Shown here piece by piece: positions 39,101 to 50,500 of a stretch of DNA of 64,000 nt. The position numbers and the translations under genes are program-made. Numbering within the stretch: the stretch's first letter is position 1; each line of letters opens with the position of its first letter. The DNA lies in assembly GCA_948567375.1 (NCBI GenBank), contig OX419760.1, forward strand, positions 50,220,001-50,284,000. The letters run 5' to 3'. The notes under the pieces are model-generated. The model had not been told where the DNA came from, ran no database searches, and was given only the letters and a program-made list of their open reading frames with translations. The stretch is from Lunularia cruciata (Eukaryota; Streptophyta; Marchantiopsida; Lunulariales; Lunulariaceae).

Positions 39101-40372
39101 AAAACGGTTCCTTTGAAGGCACCGTTGCAGCAGACGTTGACATGAGTCTTGCTAGAGAGATCTGTCAATGCTACGAGGTTTTATCAGAAACTAGACAGGA
39201 GGTTCCGCTTGTTGAAAATGAACGAGAGAATGCTGTAATTGGAGTCTCAACTCGATCGAAGGGGAGGAAGCTTGAGTGTGAGGAAGAGGAGGCAAAAGCA
39301 AAGATGGCTGTGACTCTCTACAAACAGAATCTCAGAGCGTTGCAGTTCAAGTCGCTGCCAATGTCCGATGGAAATGGAGATTACCGGCATCACTACAAGG
39401 AGCACATATCTGGAAAGGCGGCTAATTCTACATGTATTGACAAGAGGGGCACCCATAATCACAAAAGAATGCTGCATCTTTCGAAAGAGATTGCATCCCT
39501 TTCTACAACTTTGCCTCTGGAATGGGAGTCCAGTATTCACTTATGTGTAGATGATGCAAGAGTAGATGTGCTGAGGGCGATGATTGTTGGTCCTCAAGGA
39601 ACTCCTTACCAGAACGGCCTATTCCTGTTTGACATATTTCTACCTCCAGGTACGTGGAGTTTCCACAAGTCGCCTTCCTTTGTGCAACATATCTCAGATA
39701 CCTGTCTTCTAGTTGCCAGGTATGCAGATTCCTCGATAGATCCAGGAGCCAAAGACCTTGCCAATCTCGCTGAAGCATTTACAAGTTTCACCCACTCCAT
39801 AACGTGGTGCCTTTGCAGATTATCCCCAAGTGCCGCCAAATGTGCACTTCCTTACAACAGGAGGTGGAAAAGTGCGCTTTAACCCAAACTTGTATGATTC
39901 GGGAAAGATATGCCTTAGTCTGCTTGGCACTTGGAGTGGACCTGGATGGGTACCTGGCAAGTCTACCTTATTGCAAGTCCTCGTGTCCATACAAAGCCTC
40001 ATTTTTGTCAAAGATCCTTACTATAATGAGCCAGGATTTGAGCAAACTAAAAGCCCCGAAGCGGAGAAGGAAAACTCAAGACATCGAGAGCATACGTTGA
40101 ATCTTGCAGTTTTGGCTGCAATGCGGAGACCTGACCCACTTTTCGCTGATGTTATTCGTGAGCATTTCCGACTTAAGCGAGACGAGATCGAGAGACAATG
40201 TGATGAGTGGGTGGCGGCCACAGCTGATGGGTATTCCAAGCATCGAATCACCAGCATTGCGAAGGAAGTGAAGGCCGAGTTGGATTCTCTTTGCTCCTCT
40301 CAGGGGCTGAATTCATTTTGCCTTTTCAACGAGCCGAAATCACTTTGCTCATCGCAGGGGTCAAGTGACTGA
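36188..40372 (+). CDS. RBR-type RING1/IBR-like protein fused to a BIRC6/UBE2O-class E2 ubiquitin-conjugating domain
   Basis: Exons 36188-36374, 36964-37156, 37863-38077, probably 38213-39649, and 39819-40372. Phases match, giving about 861 residues. A basic N-terminus precedes a RING1 of RBR type: Cys70-x2-Cys73, Cys86-x-His88-x2-Cys91-x2-Cys94, and Cys123-x4-Cys128 formed across the exon 2/3 junction. The RBR-like SQPEVTSLLG helix and a Cys-x4-Cys pair (CTYSKC) follow. Exon 4 has CMKQQC and a CITCEAAWCVAC cluster with a following HSHC, an IBR or RING2 half. After ~350 acidic, partly helical residues comes an E2 fold: GPQGTPYQNGLFLFDIFLPP, YPQVPPNVHFLTTGGG, FNPNLY and active-site Cys about 709 in GKICLSLLGTWSG. 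This suggests that E3 and E2 act in one chain. The 38078-38212 junction is unsure, and in-frame ATGs at 36080 and 36092 would extend the N-terminus. Confidence 0.8.
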
Positions 40373-42033
40373 CCATGGGTGAAGTGTAAATATTAACCAA
40401 AACCATTGTACATAGCCTTTGTATATACGGCTAAGAGATCAATAGTGAACATCATCAAGCCCAGTAGGTTACTAGACATGAGATACAGTTGCACTGTTCA
40501 GTAGCCTTCACGTGCGAGGTTCAGTAGTTTAACAAGTATACTTACAAATTCACTGAGGGCTTCACCAAGATAGAAGTTGCTTCTAGATCCAGGGAAACAA
40601 CGTTGTCCCATAACATTATTCTTGTCATGTAAACCTACATACGAGGCTGATACCGATCACACTAGATGACTCGAGAGAGAGTTCAGTGTGCAAGTGACAG
40701 AAGCCACCAGGCTGCGTGTAAGCATGATGACGTGTTTACCACACATTAAATGTCAATCAAAGACCATTCTCAAAATCACGACTTTTAGGTGCAGAGCTTT
40801 TTGCAGTCCGAGAAATAAGCTTGATTCTCTTCTTGACCACGGGTTTGATTTTTCCCTATCTGTACAAAATATAAAGCGACAATTCAATTGTTCTAGGTTT
40901 GTAGGTCCGGCCCCTTCTTTTAGCCCTCCATGCCCTACTCTGGACTCTAGCTAGTAGAAAAGTAGAACTACACTGGTATTTGGTCAAAGGACGAAGAAAT
41001 AGACATATGGTTCACGGTGGCAAAGCTCTTGGAAGTCTTATTCCTTTAAATTTCTTCTCTTGTTGACGGGTTTGAAGTCTACTCGGAGAGTTATTTCCAA
41101 TATTGTGGTGCATTACTCAACTCTCAACTGCCTCTTCCGTGGGTTGCAAGTTGCGTAATATAAAGCGAGTAATACATCTTTCGCCGTCTCTCCTCTTCTG
41201 TTTCCTTTCCTCAACTCTTCACAAAATATAATTTCAAGCTCATGTTTGAGATCTAACTACCGAGCCTCGCTCTGTAAACAGTAAACCAGAGTTTCCTAAG
41301 AGCGTAAGACTTCTACAGAAGGGATATCTTGTGGTAAAGAGCTCTTTGTCAATTTCCCGAAGGGGAAGGAGATTTTGCCGCAGATGCGTCAGTATCCCCA
41401 AGTCGTACGTGGAAATTTGTATATACTCACTATGACATTATGGTGGACCTGCCACAGTACGAGTACAGCATTGTGTGATTTGTCTCATGACGTGTTTTGG
41501 AGTTGTACTGTACATTTTGGCAAGAAAGTCGTCTCCACGGACACACAGATTTCCCAGGGTTATTAGTTGCCTCGGCGCATGGCAACAGGGACAGAGGCTA
41601 CCGTGCTAGATTTCTCATTGTGGGTAGCGCACGACGCGCAGAATGAATCTGATTGGGCATATTTTCGCTTTCGACGTGGCGTTGAGTTTAGTACGTAGGA
41701 TCACCAATATACGGAAGACGGACGGAATCAAACTTTCTAATGGATGAAACTTATAAACTCCGTCGAAGTTTCGAAAATGGACAGTAGCAGCATGATTTGA
41801 GAAATAAGCCAAGAAGACGAGGAGGAACACCGAATGAAAGAGAGAGCTCTGTCACACCAGATTCCACGATTACTTTGGCCGGCCATTCTCGACGGGGAGG
41901 AAAGTAGATCAATTCGTCGCGGATTGGGAGTTTGGTCGAAGAAAGGTCTGAATTTTGGCGATCGGGAAAGAGTTAATTGACGACGAGTGCCGTTTTTCTC
42001 TGTCACGGATTGGAGAAGCAGAGCTGGAGGGAT
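40373..42033. other. Intergenic region between the RBR-E2 gene and ALG7
   Basis: The first part is the 3' UTR of the upstream gene and the last few hundred bases are the likely ALG7 promoter and 5' UTR. Nothing else is recognisable; frames are short and without domains. Confidence 0.5.
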
Positions 42034-44858
42034 ATGGCGAGGGAGGTGCCAGGAGTGCAGAAGAGGAGAAAACAGGGCGCAGCGTCGGGGTTTGAAAACC
42101 CCGTTGGTGATGGGAAATCTTCTGCTGTGAAAATCGATGATGGCCCTGTACTGACTTTGAAGACTAAACCGGTGCTCTTGCTAGCACTGTTGTGTTTGGC
42201 CCCATACTTCTATCTGCTTTTGACGGTGAAACTGAAGGAAGGGGTTAGACAATCCATATTTCTCAACCTTTTGATGAGCATTGGCGGGTTTTTCTTGACA
42301 GTGATGCTGATTCCGGTCGCATCTAGATATCTCTTGAGAAAGAACATGTTTGGATATGACATCAACAAGAGGGGATCGGAAGCGGGCACTGTGAAAGTGT
42401 AAGTAATCCAGCTCATACTTATTCGTTTCGATTTTCTTTAGCGCAACCCCAGGTCTGCTCAGTACGTTATGCAACATTTCCATTATGAAATTGTCCAATT
42501 TAGCGCACATTTTCCAAAGATTGTGTTGTCTTGATCTCCTTGCACGTGGTGTTCATTGACAATAAGTACCTATTATTTTACAATGTTTTACGAGCGTAAG
42601 ACTTGTACTTCATATTTTGCAGACCGGAATCGTTAGGTTTGGTGACCGGAATCGTCTTTTTGGCCGTCGCCATCGTCTTCCAGCCGTTTTTCTTCACTCC
42701 TGATCACTCTGTATGCGGTATTTCCAGTCTTGGCCGTGGTAAACATCTTAGGTTTTCATCGATGAGGTTAAGGGAGTTGTTAGATGAGGGATCAAGAAAG
42801 CAAAAGACAACCCTGTTTGCTTTATGTGGAAGGTGTGATGAGAGGGGGCGCCATACTATAATAGGTGAAGCTTGAACGGCTAGCTTCATAAGTTTGTTCT
42901 GACAGCTCTATTCTTCCGTTTCCCCTTCTGTGCAGTGGCTTCCGGAATATAATGCAGCTCTCATGTGCATCTGCTTTATGCTCTTTCTGGGTTTCGTAGA
43001 CGATGTTCTCGACCTTCCTTGGCGGGTGTAAGTTTATTGCTTATTTCAATTGTCTATCTTTTCAGCTAATTGCCATGGGGTTTTTCTTTTAGAGTTCAGG
43101 CATAACAGAAGGATTAACGGCACTGACATTTTGTTTGTCTTTGCATTATCACAGGAAGCTGTTACTGCCCTCCATTGCAGCTCTGCCGTTGTTGATGGTT
43201 TATGCTGGCCATACGACTATCCTTATACCAAAACCTCTGCAGGCACTCGTGGGGACGGATCTTGTGGAACTAGGTATGTTCGACTGAAAGCTGGAGTCAA
43301 TGGACGGTACCTTGTGAAACAAGTATGATAAGTAAGTCACAAGGAAAACCATCGCCTGAAGTAGCTGTTTATTGGTGCAGGTTGGCTGTACAAGCTTTAC
43401 ATGGGGCTGCTTGCAGTATTCTGCACAAACTCTGTGAACATACTGGCTGGAGTCAATGGATTGGAGGTTGGCCAGACTGTCGTCATCGCGTGTGCGGTAA
43501 GACTGATGCAGCTTGCTCCAGATGTTGTCTTGGGAACTTGAATTTACCAGTAATAAAAGTCGATGCCATGAGCTGTATGCCCTGAATCAACTTCTTACAG
43601 CTTCATGGAATACGTGAATGATAGAAGTTCTCCTTTTTACCTGAATCCGTAGGTTCTCATGTTCAATGTGATGAGAATGGGAAGGCAGTATCACCACATC
43701 GAAACGCAAGACGATGTCTTACGACAAGAAGCACACTGCTTCTCAATATTTCTGATGCAGCCGTTAGTCGGAGCATCTCTTGGCCTTCTTGCTTTCAACT
43801 GGTAAATAACAACATCCTATCATTTCTACATCTCAAAATCCATGAGAGGTTGGTATGGAGGGGAGTATGGTCAGTACCTGCAAATTGTAGTCCAGCTGGC
43901 TTATTGTTATCACCAGGGATAAGTATTTTAACATCTTTACCTGCATATATTGTTTCCCTCTGCGCAGGTATCCCTCATCTGTCTTTGTGGGTGATACTTT
44001 CACTTACTTTGCTGGCATGGCCTTGGCTGTTGTTGGGATACTGGGTCACTTCAGGTTCGTACTCTCTTGTATTGTGGAACGTTCTTCCTTTTTCTTGCAA
44101 TTTTCTAATCATGCAGAAATTTCTTGTTTTGCTTGTTGATTGTAGAGAGTGCGAGCTTTCTCAGTTCGTAGCAGATGTTTAGATGGTTCAAAGTATGGAA
44201 CTGATCCTATTAAAACTTCTCATGCCCAGTGAAACACTGTTGGTGTTTTTCCTACCTCAAGTTGTCAACTTCCTCTACTCTGTCCCTCAGGTTAGTGAAC
44301 AGAACATACGTTGAATCTATTTCCTGGGCAATGCTTTTCCAGATTTTACATATAATGTTTATTGATTTACTTCAAAATATGGTTGACAGAAACTAATGTG
44401 GAAATCCCTCCTTTGCATGACAGCTCTTCCATATTGTCTTCTGTCCACGACATCGCCTCCCAAGGTGACATGATACAGCACCTTGATTTCATTTGCACTC
44501 TCGTTCAACATCTTTCGCAAAAGTTTCAACTCATAACGGGCGCTTTGTGTATGATGAACAGCTTTGATCCTAAGACAAAGTTACTCACAGGCAGTAACGA
44601 TCTGAATCTGGTCAACCTTTTCCTCCGTGTATTTGGCCGATGTACGGAACAAACTCTTTGTGTTCGCCTTCTGTTATTTCAGGTGAGTATGGAAAAGAGC
44701 GCAAATTTGATTGCTTGTATATCTGACGTCAACCCAGTTTGAACTACTCTTGTTAGTTCCTATTGATTCATAATGAAGAATTGCGTAACATGGTGCAGGT
44801 TGTAAGTTGTGCATTCTGCTTTGCACTTCACAAGTTGTTGGAAGGTTGGTACAAGTGA
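42034..44858 (+). CDS. ALG7: UDP-GlcNAc:dolichyl-phosphate GlcNAc-1-phosphotransferase (ALG7/GPT), eleven exons, complete
   Basis: Transfers GlcNAc-1-phosphate from UDP-GlcNAc to dolichyl phosphate in the ER membrane, the first committed step of N-glycan precursor assembly and the tunicamycin target. Exons 42034-42398, 42623-42710, 42936-43027, 43155-43273, 43381-43496, 43653-43801, 43968-44054, 44230-44290, 44424-44464, 44562-44682 and 44799-44858. All have GT-AG borders and consistent phases, giving 432 residues. A ~45-residue hydrophilic N-terminus leads into multiple membrane segments. Diagnostic blocks are [20 protein letters not shown], the metal-binding [60 protein letters not shown] and the cytosolic-loop [16 protein letters not shown]. 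The last exon gives a short LEGWYK end. Start: the ATG at 42034; an in-frame ATG at 41977 would add 19 residues. Confidence 0.95.
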
Positions 44859-47527
44859 AAATTTTGCCCATGACCACGTGAAGAACTTGGGATGAAGAAA
44901 TGTATTGCGGACGGGAGCTACTCGATGAGAGAGACAGAGGATAACTTATACTGTTACGAAAATTTAGAAGTTTAGAACACCCTGTATCAACTCGTTCTGC
45001 CTGGAATCACACGGTTTTTTGCATCCACACGAGATGAATGTCGCGTGGATCTCATTCATCTCATATAGGTCACCAAGTCCTTCGCCTTCTTTATTCTACT
45101 CCGGATGGATTCATTAGGGCTTTGCTCTCAGTTTATGAAGGATACTCGTGTTTTGATGATCCGTTATTCAAATGAGAACACATTAGTTCTTTCATCCCTT
45201 GGTGGAAGGCTTCAATCCTTGCACTTCAATGCCCTCTTATTTGCGCAACATTTCTGAAGCCAGGGTTATCGAGAAGCTGAAAAGATCCTCTTTTTATCAA
45301 GATACGGTACTGTGCTCTATTCTTAGGTGTTGTTCTCTAATGACATGACTCGTCTGGGTGTGCCTGGCGAAGTCTTTATATTAAGTAAGTTATAAGTCGT
45401 AAGTCATAAGTTGGCATAATACCCGAAAGCGCACTTAACAGCAAAGAAAAGCTGTATGAACCGCGTCTACAGTTGAAAGGACGCACTGCAGTAGTTAGAA
45501 AATGAGCTCCAATGACCTTCGTAACTCCCTTTCAAGCTCTACAACTTTCTGCAAGAAACAGAAATACAATCACTATTTCCCTACATGCACAGATGTTACA
45601 AACAACCCAGTTAGGTGTAATATTGTTTTCTTTGATCTAAATTCAAATTTAAACTCTTTGTTTATAAAAGGCTCGAATCTCTCAGGAAAGATTGTTGTCT
45701 ATTTCAAAAAAAGGGACATCTCGTCAATCTCATCTCGCTGTTTATCGGAAAACATCTCCATTACATTGCACTTTCAATCTCCCTCCAAACACAATCTTAC
45801 CCACAGAATAACTTGCAACAATACAGTTTGAAATAGTTTGAAATAGTTTGAAACACACAAATACTCATTTCCAAAATGGAAAGTGGTCCTCAAGTCTCCA
45901 GTTTCTCGTGCTCAAGGTCTGCCACTGTTCTGTTTCAGCCGTCTGCGTTGAAGACGGCCTCATGGACAACTTTCGCCAAAGTAACTTATTCTAGTTAAGT
46001 GCAAAATGGATCACGCTCTTGACGTTGTACTGGCAGTGGAGATTGTCTTATTAACACTTTACTTGCTGGCCAGCAGGTTACTGTGCACCACGTTCTTAAA
46101 TGTACGAAGGATTACTTTCTGGCTGTTGGGATGTTCATGAAGAAATTTTACCTCAACCAGTAAGCTACCAGTCACTACAAGGGACTAGTTGCTTCTTTCG
46201 AGAATATATATCGGTATTTTCTCATGCGGTTTTGTTAGGAGTTTGTCTTTCTCACACTTACCCGTTTTCCTCCCCTCCACAGTCGGTTGAGATTACTTTT
46301 GGCCGGTGTTTCAAATGCAATGAGTATTATTGTCCTCCTGCACTCCTTTTCAGGATGTTACCGGCTCTTGTGAGTCTACTTGCACCAAAAGTGGAGTAAA
46401 AGGGTGCTGCAGTAGCAAGAGAAGGCTATTGGCAAGTTATCATGAAAAGATCGAAGAGCAACTTAATAACAAAGTCCTAGTGTTACGCTTGATAGAAAAG
46501 ATATTTAAGTTTTGATTAATTAAAATTGTTGAAAGTTCACTTCTCCCTTTGGGTGACACTTAGTTGTCCCTTGTTTGATTTTTATCAATTTATTATTTTC
46601 TTCTTGCATGTGTTGCGTAAATTTTATATCTTGATGCATGTTTCTTAATTGAAAAGATGGAGTTAAGCAAATCAGTTTAAATGCTCAGGCATACTCTTCA
46701 CCGTATTAGCTAAAAGTCTTGACGAGAGGAACAATACAGAAACACAATCCTCCGGGAAAAGCTGGCCAAAGTCTCGAGAAAAAGGATCCTAGTAATTTTA
46801 TGATTGGAGACAGCAACACAGTTTTTCCATCTGTTAATTAAACATAACCAACATGAGACCTCAAAATTTCTAGACTAAGTGTCCTACCGAGTTTAAAGCT
46901 TTTCCATCCAACTTGAACGATTTTAAAAGTAGAATTTATACATCACTTGATGCTTTTACAAATATTTTGTTCATCTTATATAAAATATACCAAACCCACG
47001 TAATTGTAGTTGGGCACAAGATCATGGGAAGAAGACAGAAATTCCATGAATCGTTTGTGGAAGGGCACTAGTGTGATAGATATATAAGAGTTTGAGGGCA
47101 GCGACAAACTTTGTTTTGGAGAGAGGATGCATAAGATAAAAATAAAAGTGGCTTGAGTTTTAAGCGAGAGAGAGAGAGAGAGTGAGGGACAGTCTGTCCG
47201 TCCCGTCTGACAGTCGATATGGCTGAGGAAGAGCGAGGAAAGGAGGAAGGAACACAGAACTGGTGTCTGCTTGGTTCGGTTGAGGAATTGGAGAAAGGAT
47301 TTCGAGGTGGTGGGATTTGGAGTGTTGTGATGTTTGTGGATTGGAGATCCGATTTACATTGAGAGGTGAGTAGCCAGTTGGAGAGGACGTAGGTCGGGAA
47401 ACTTGCAATCAGAAGGAGAAAGGGAGATTGAAGGGACGAGGTGGAGGAGGAGCGGGGGAGGTGTTTGTTTTGGAGTTGAAGAAGGGGAAGCACTGCTACT
47501 GCGGATTGATCGTTGTAGTGGTGCGCG
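44859..47527. other. Intergenic region between ALG7 and EXO84
   Basis: ALG7 3' UTR at the left. A possible but unproven short coding stretch lies at 46006-46515: a hydrophobic start at 46006 and a Cys-rich end near 46350-46515, in different frames with possible splice signals. I could not assign it. A GA microsatellite at 47165-47182 lies in the EXO84 promoter/5' UTR. The minus-strand frames over 47068-47611 are antisense to that leader and have no domain. Confidence 0.45.
47165..47182 (+). repeat. GA dinucleotide microsatellite upstream of EXO84
   Basis: An uninterrupted (GA)n run about 345 bp before the EXO84 start codon. GA/CT runs are common in plant promoters and 5' UTRs and can bind GAGA-type (BBR/BPC) factors. 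Any regulatory role here is inference. Confidence 0.6.
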
Positions 47528-50500
47528 ATGAGTGGACATAAGCCCTCCGTGAGGGTGAGGGGAGTTTCGGGACCAATTCTGCCGAATGGAGCTCCAGCTA
47601 ACAACGGCCACTTACGGGATGAGCTTCGGGTTTTTGAGTCCGATCAGTTTGATTCCAATGGGTATGTTCAGGGCAAGTGCCAGTCCATGAGCGAAAAGGT
47701 GAGTAATCTTTGATTTGGATGAGCTATGTTGTCAATGCAGATCCCCGGGGGAGGAAGAGATTGTTTTAGGTTGCCGTCGTGATATTTGCTGGAGGTTTGC
47801 ATTGTTCACGTAGAAAGTTGAGCGAAGTAGGAGGATGGATGATTTCAGAACCTTTTTACTTGTATGGTTTTGATGCTTTTTGTGCCTTCTCCGCCTAGGC
47901 CATAAGGCATCTACGTGACGAATTACAAGGTTTGAAGAAAGCCTCTGCGGAGGAGATGCGAAGGAGTGTGTATGCTAATTACACTGCTTTTATAAGGTAA
48001 CTTCTTTTACTTCAGAGTTCTCTGGAGTAATACTGTGCATTACAAGGCTTGTTCGTGGGACAAGTGTCTCTGTACTGAACTAGTTGGTCAAATTCTACCT
48101 TGTGGGAATTTCGAATGACCTTTCCAACCTTCCGTGTCATGCTGAGTGCTTGAACCAAAGCAGCTTAATCAGCAATCTAAATGAGAAAATGAGTTTATAC
48201 CTTACTGGATAAAATCACATCATAAGCACTATGATTATACACCGGAGATGGTTTCTTTAATCCCAGATTGTCGCCCAACTCTGGCATATTCTATCCACAA
48301 CTATTCTTATGGTTCTGATTTTAAGTCGGTTGCAGGACTTCTCGAGAGCTTTCAGACCTAGAAGGCGAACTGCTGGCTATGCGCAATTTATTATCTACTC
48401 AAGCGGCTTTGATACATGGATTGGCTGAGGGCACCTCTTTAGTTACAATTAAGGCAGCGACTGAAAGTCAAGAAGAGGAAAAATATCTTGCCCATGACAC
48501 AACACCCTCGGAGTTAGAGAGGCATGCTCAAATACTTCCAGATATTCTAGATGTTTTTTTAGCTGAAAGAAAGGTCCAACAAGCGCTAGCAGCCTTGGAT
48601 GATGGGGAGAGGTTGGTAGCAGAGGGGCAGAGGAGCGAAGGAGACAAAGAGCTGTCGTTTGTTGGCACTCTTCAAGCTGCTCTGTCTGAGCGGCGAGCGA
48701 GATTGGCAGAACAGCTAGCAGAAGCAGCTAGACAGCCATCTGTCAGAGGGTCGGAACTGCGCCAAGCAATTGCAGCACTCGATAAACTTGGTGATGGGCC
48801 GCGTGCCCACAGTCTTTTGCTCAAGTCCCATCACGAACGTCTTCGGCACAACATTAGAACTTTGAGACCAAGTGGCACTTCGTATGGAGGAGCATACACA
48901 GCTGCCCTATCCCAGCTTGTTTTTTCTGCTACAGCACAGGTATTCATCGTTCAGAGTGTGAGGCTTGTAAAGCACTAGTCATGTGTAATCGCACAATTCT
49001 CCTCATTTTTGTACGGTGAAATCTCTTGCATGTCTTCTTGTGGAAAGTTTCTGCATTTTGCCGTTCTTATGACCTGGAGGTCTGCAAGTCACCTTCTCAA
49101 TAGAAATAACTACTCCATATCGCGATTAGAGCTACGGTGGAGAGTGTTCCACTCCTGCACTCTGGCTTGCTCAGCGTCAGCATCTGCTGTCATTACAATT
49201 TTCGGGAAGGTTTGTCCAATTTTCGGGGCAGTAGAAGTTGAAGAAGACTGACGATTGATTGCTTGCAGGCAGCACGCGACTCCGTGGGAGTGTTTGGTGA
49301 AGGTTCACCTTACGCTTCAGAGCTCGTTCTTTGGGCTAGAACCGAGACAGAAAATTTTGCTTCTCTTGTGGAACGACATGTGCTGTCCTCATCAGCTGCA
49401 GCTGGGGGTCTGCGGGCTGCAGCAGAGTGTGTTCAGATTGCTATCGGACACTGTTCGTTACTGGAGGACCAAGGACTTGCTCTGTCGTCTGTACTGACTA
49501 AACTTGTAAGGCCGAGTGTTGAGCAGGCTCTAGAGGCTAACCTCAGGAGAATTGAAGAAAGTGTGGCTGCTCTTGCTGCAGCAGATGACTGGGTGCTAGC
49601 ATCCTTCTCTACAACACAAGCCCGCGGGCAAGGCCGGGTGTCTATGCCGGGCACTGGCTTTTCATTGACCGTGAAACTTTCAAGTAGCGCACATCGTTTC
49701 AACTCGATGGTGCAGGTAATAGCTCATTCGTGTTTGCAACCTGATTAGGCATCGACCAACCATTATTTCTCTGTAACCTGCATATGTATGAAATCTGTAT
49801 GAAATATCTCAATATGCACAGTTGGGTTAGACCCGCAATCCGCATCAAGTCATTTTAATGATGTTGTTGGCAACGAAGCCTCTCTGAAGAAAACGATAAA
49901 ATTTCAGTCCTTGATAATACCAGAAACAAGCAGTAATTATCCCTTAGTTTGCCAGGATTAGGCGTGGGATAGGCATCAGAGAAATAAATGATAATTTGTA
50001 TCTGGATCTTTCTATCTTTGCATGTTTCTTATGTTGAATTTTCTTCTAAAAGATTGACTCAACTGGTTCAAGAATACCTCAGGGTTATAAAAGTCCAACC
50101 CTTTTTTCTGTTCCTTTGTCTTGCTCACTAGAGCTATTACTTTGAATCGTGCCCTTTGTTGACCCGGTACGAAAGTGTCCATTCAGTGTTACAAGTTCTG
50201 TGTAGAAACTTCACCAAAAACAACTCCGGCAGTTAGTGTCCTTGCCGTAAATATTTGTGTCAAACTTATCTCGAGATGCACTTAAAAGTGCCTTGTCAAG
50301 CCCCATTTATCCACTTATGTCTTGTCCTTGTACGGCTTGACGGGGTCTTCCCATCCTTCTTGTTATCTAACGCAGTCGACTTTTCTCTTGTCAAGTGGCT
50401 ATAATGTCAGAACAGGGTGATATTTGCAGGAGGGCACTCCTGACGCCAACTTTCGCACTTTGGTATTAACTACTTTCCGGTTGAATTTTGCTTTCTTTCA

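Noticed and set aside
46006-46515. Possible small membrane or Cys-rich gene between ALG7 and EXO84
   Set aside because: The hydrophobic start and Cys-rich end are in different frames, and the splice sites needed to join them are not convincing.
47068-47611. Overlapping minus-strand frames of 178 and 85 codons upstream of EXO84
   Set aside because: They are antisense to the GA-rich EXO84 leader and translate as low-complexity Ser/Leu/Pro text without a domain.
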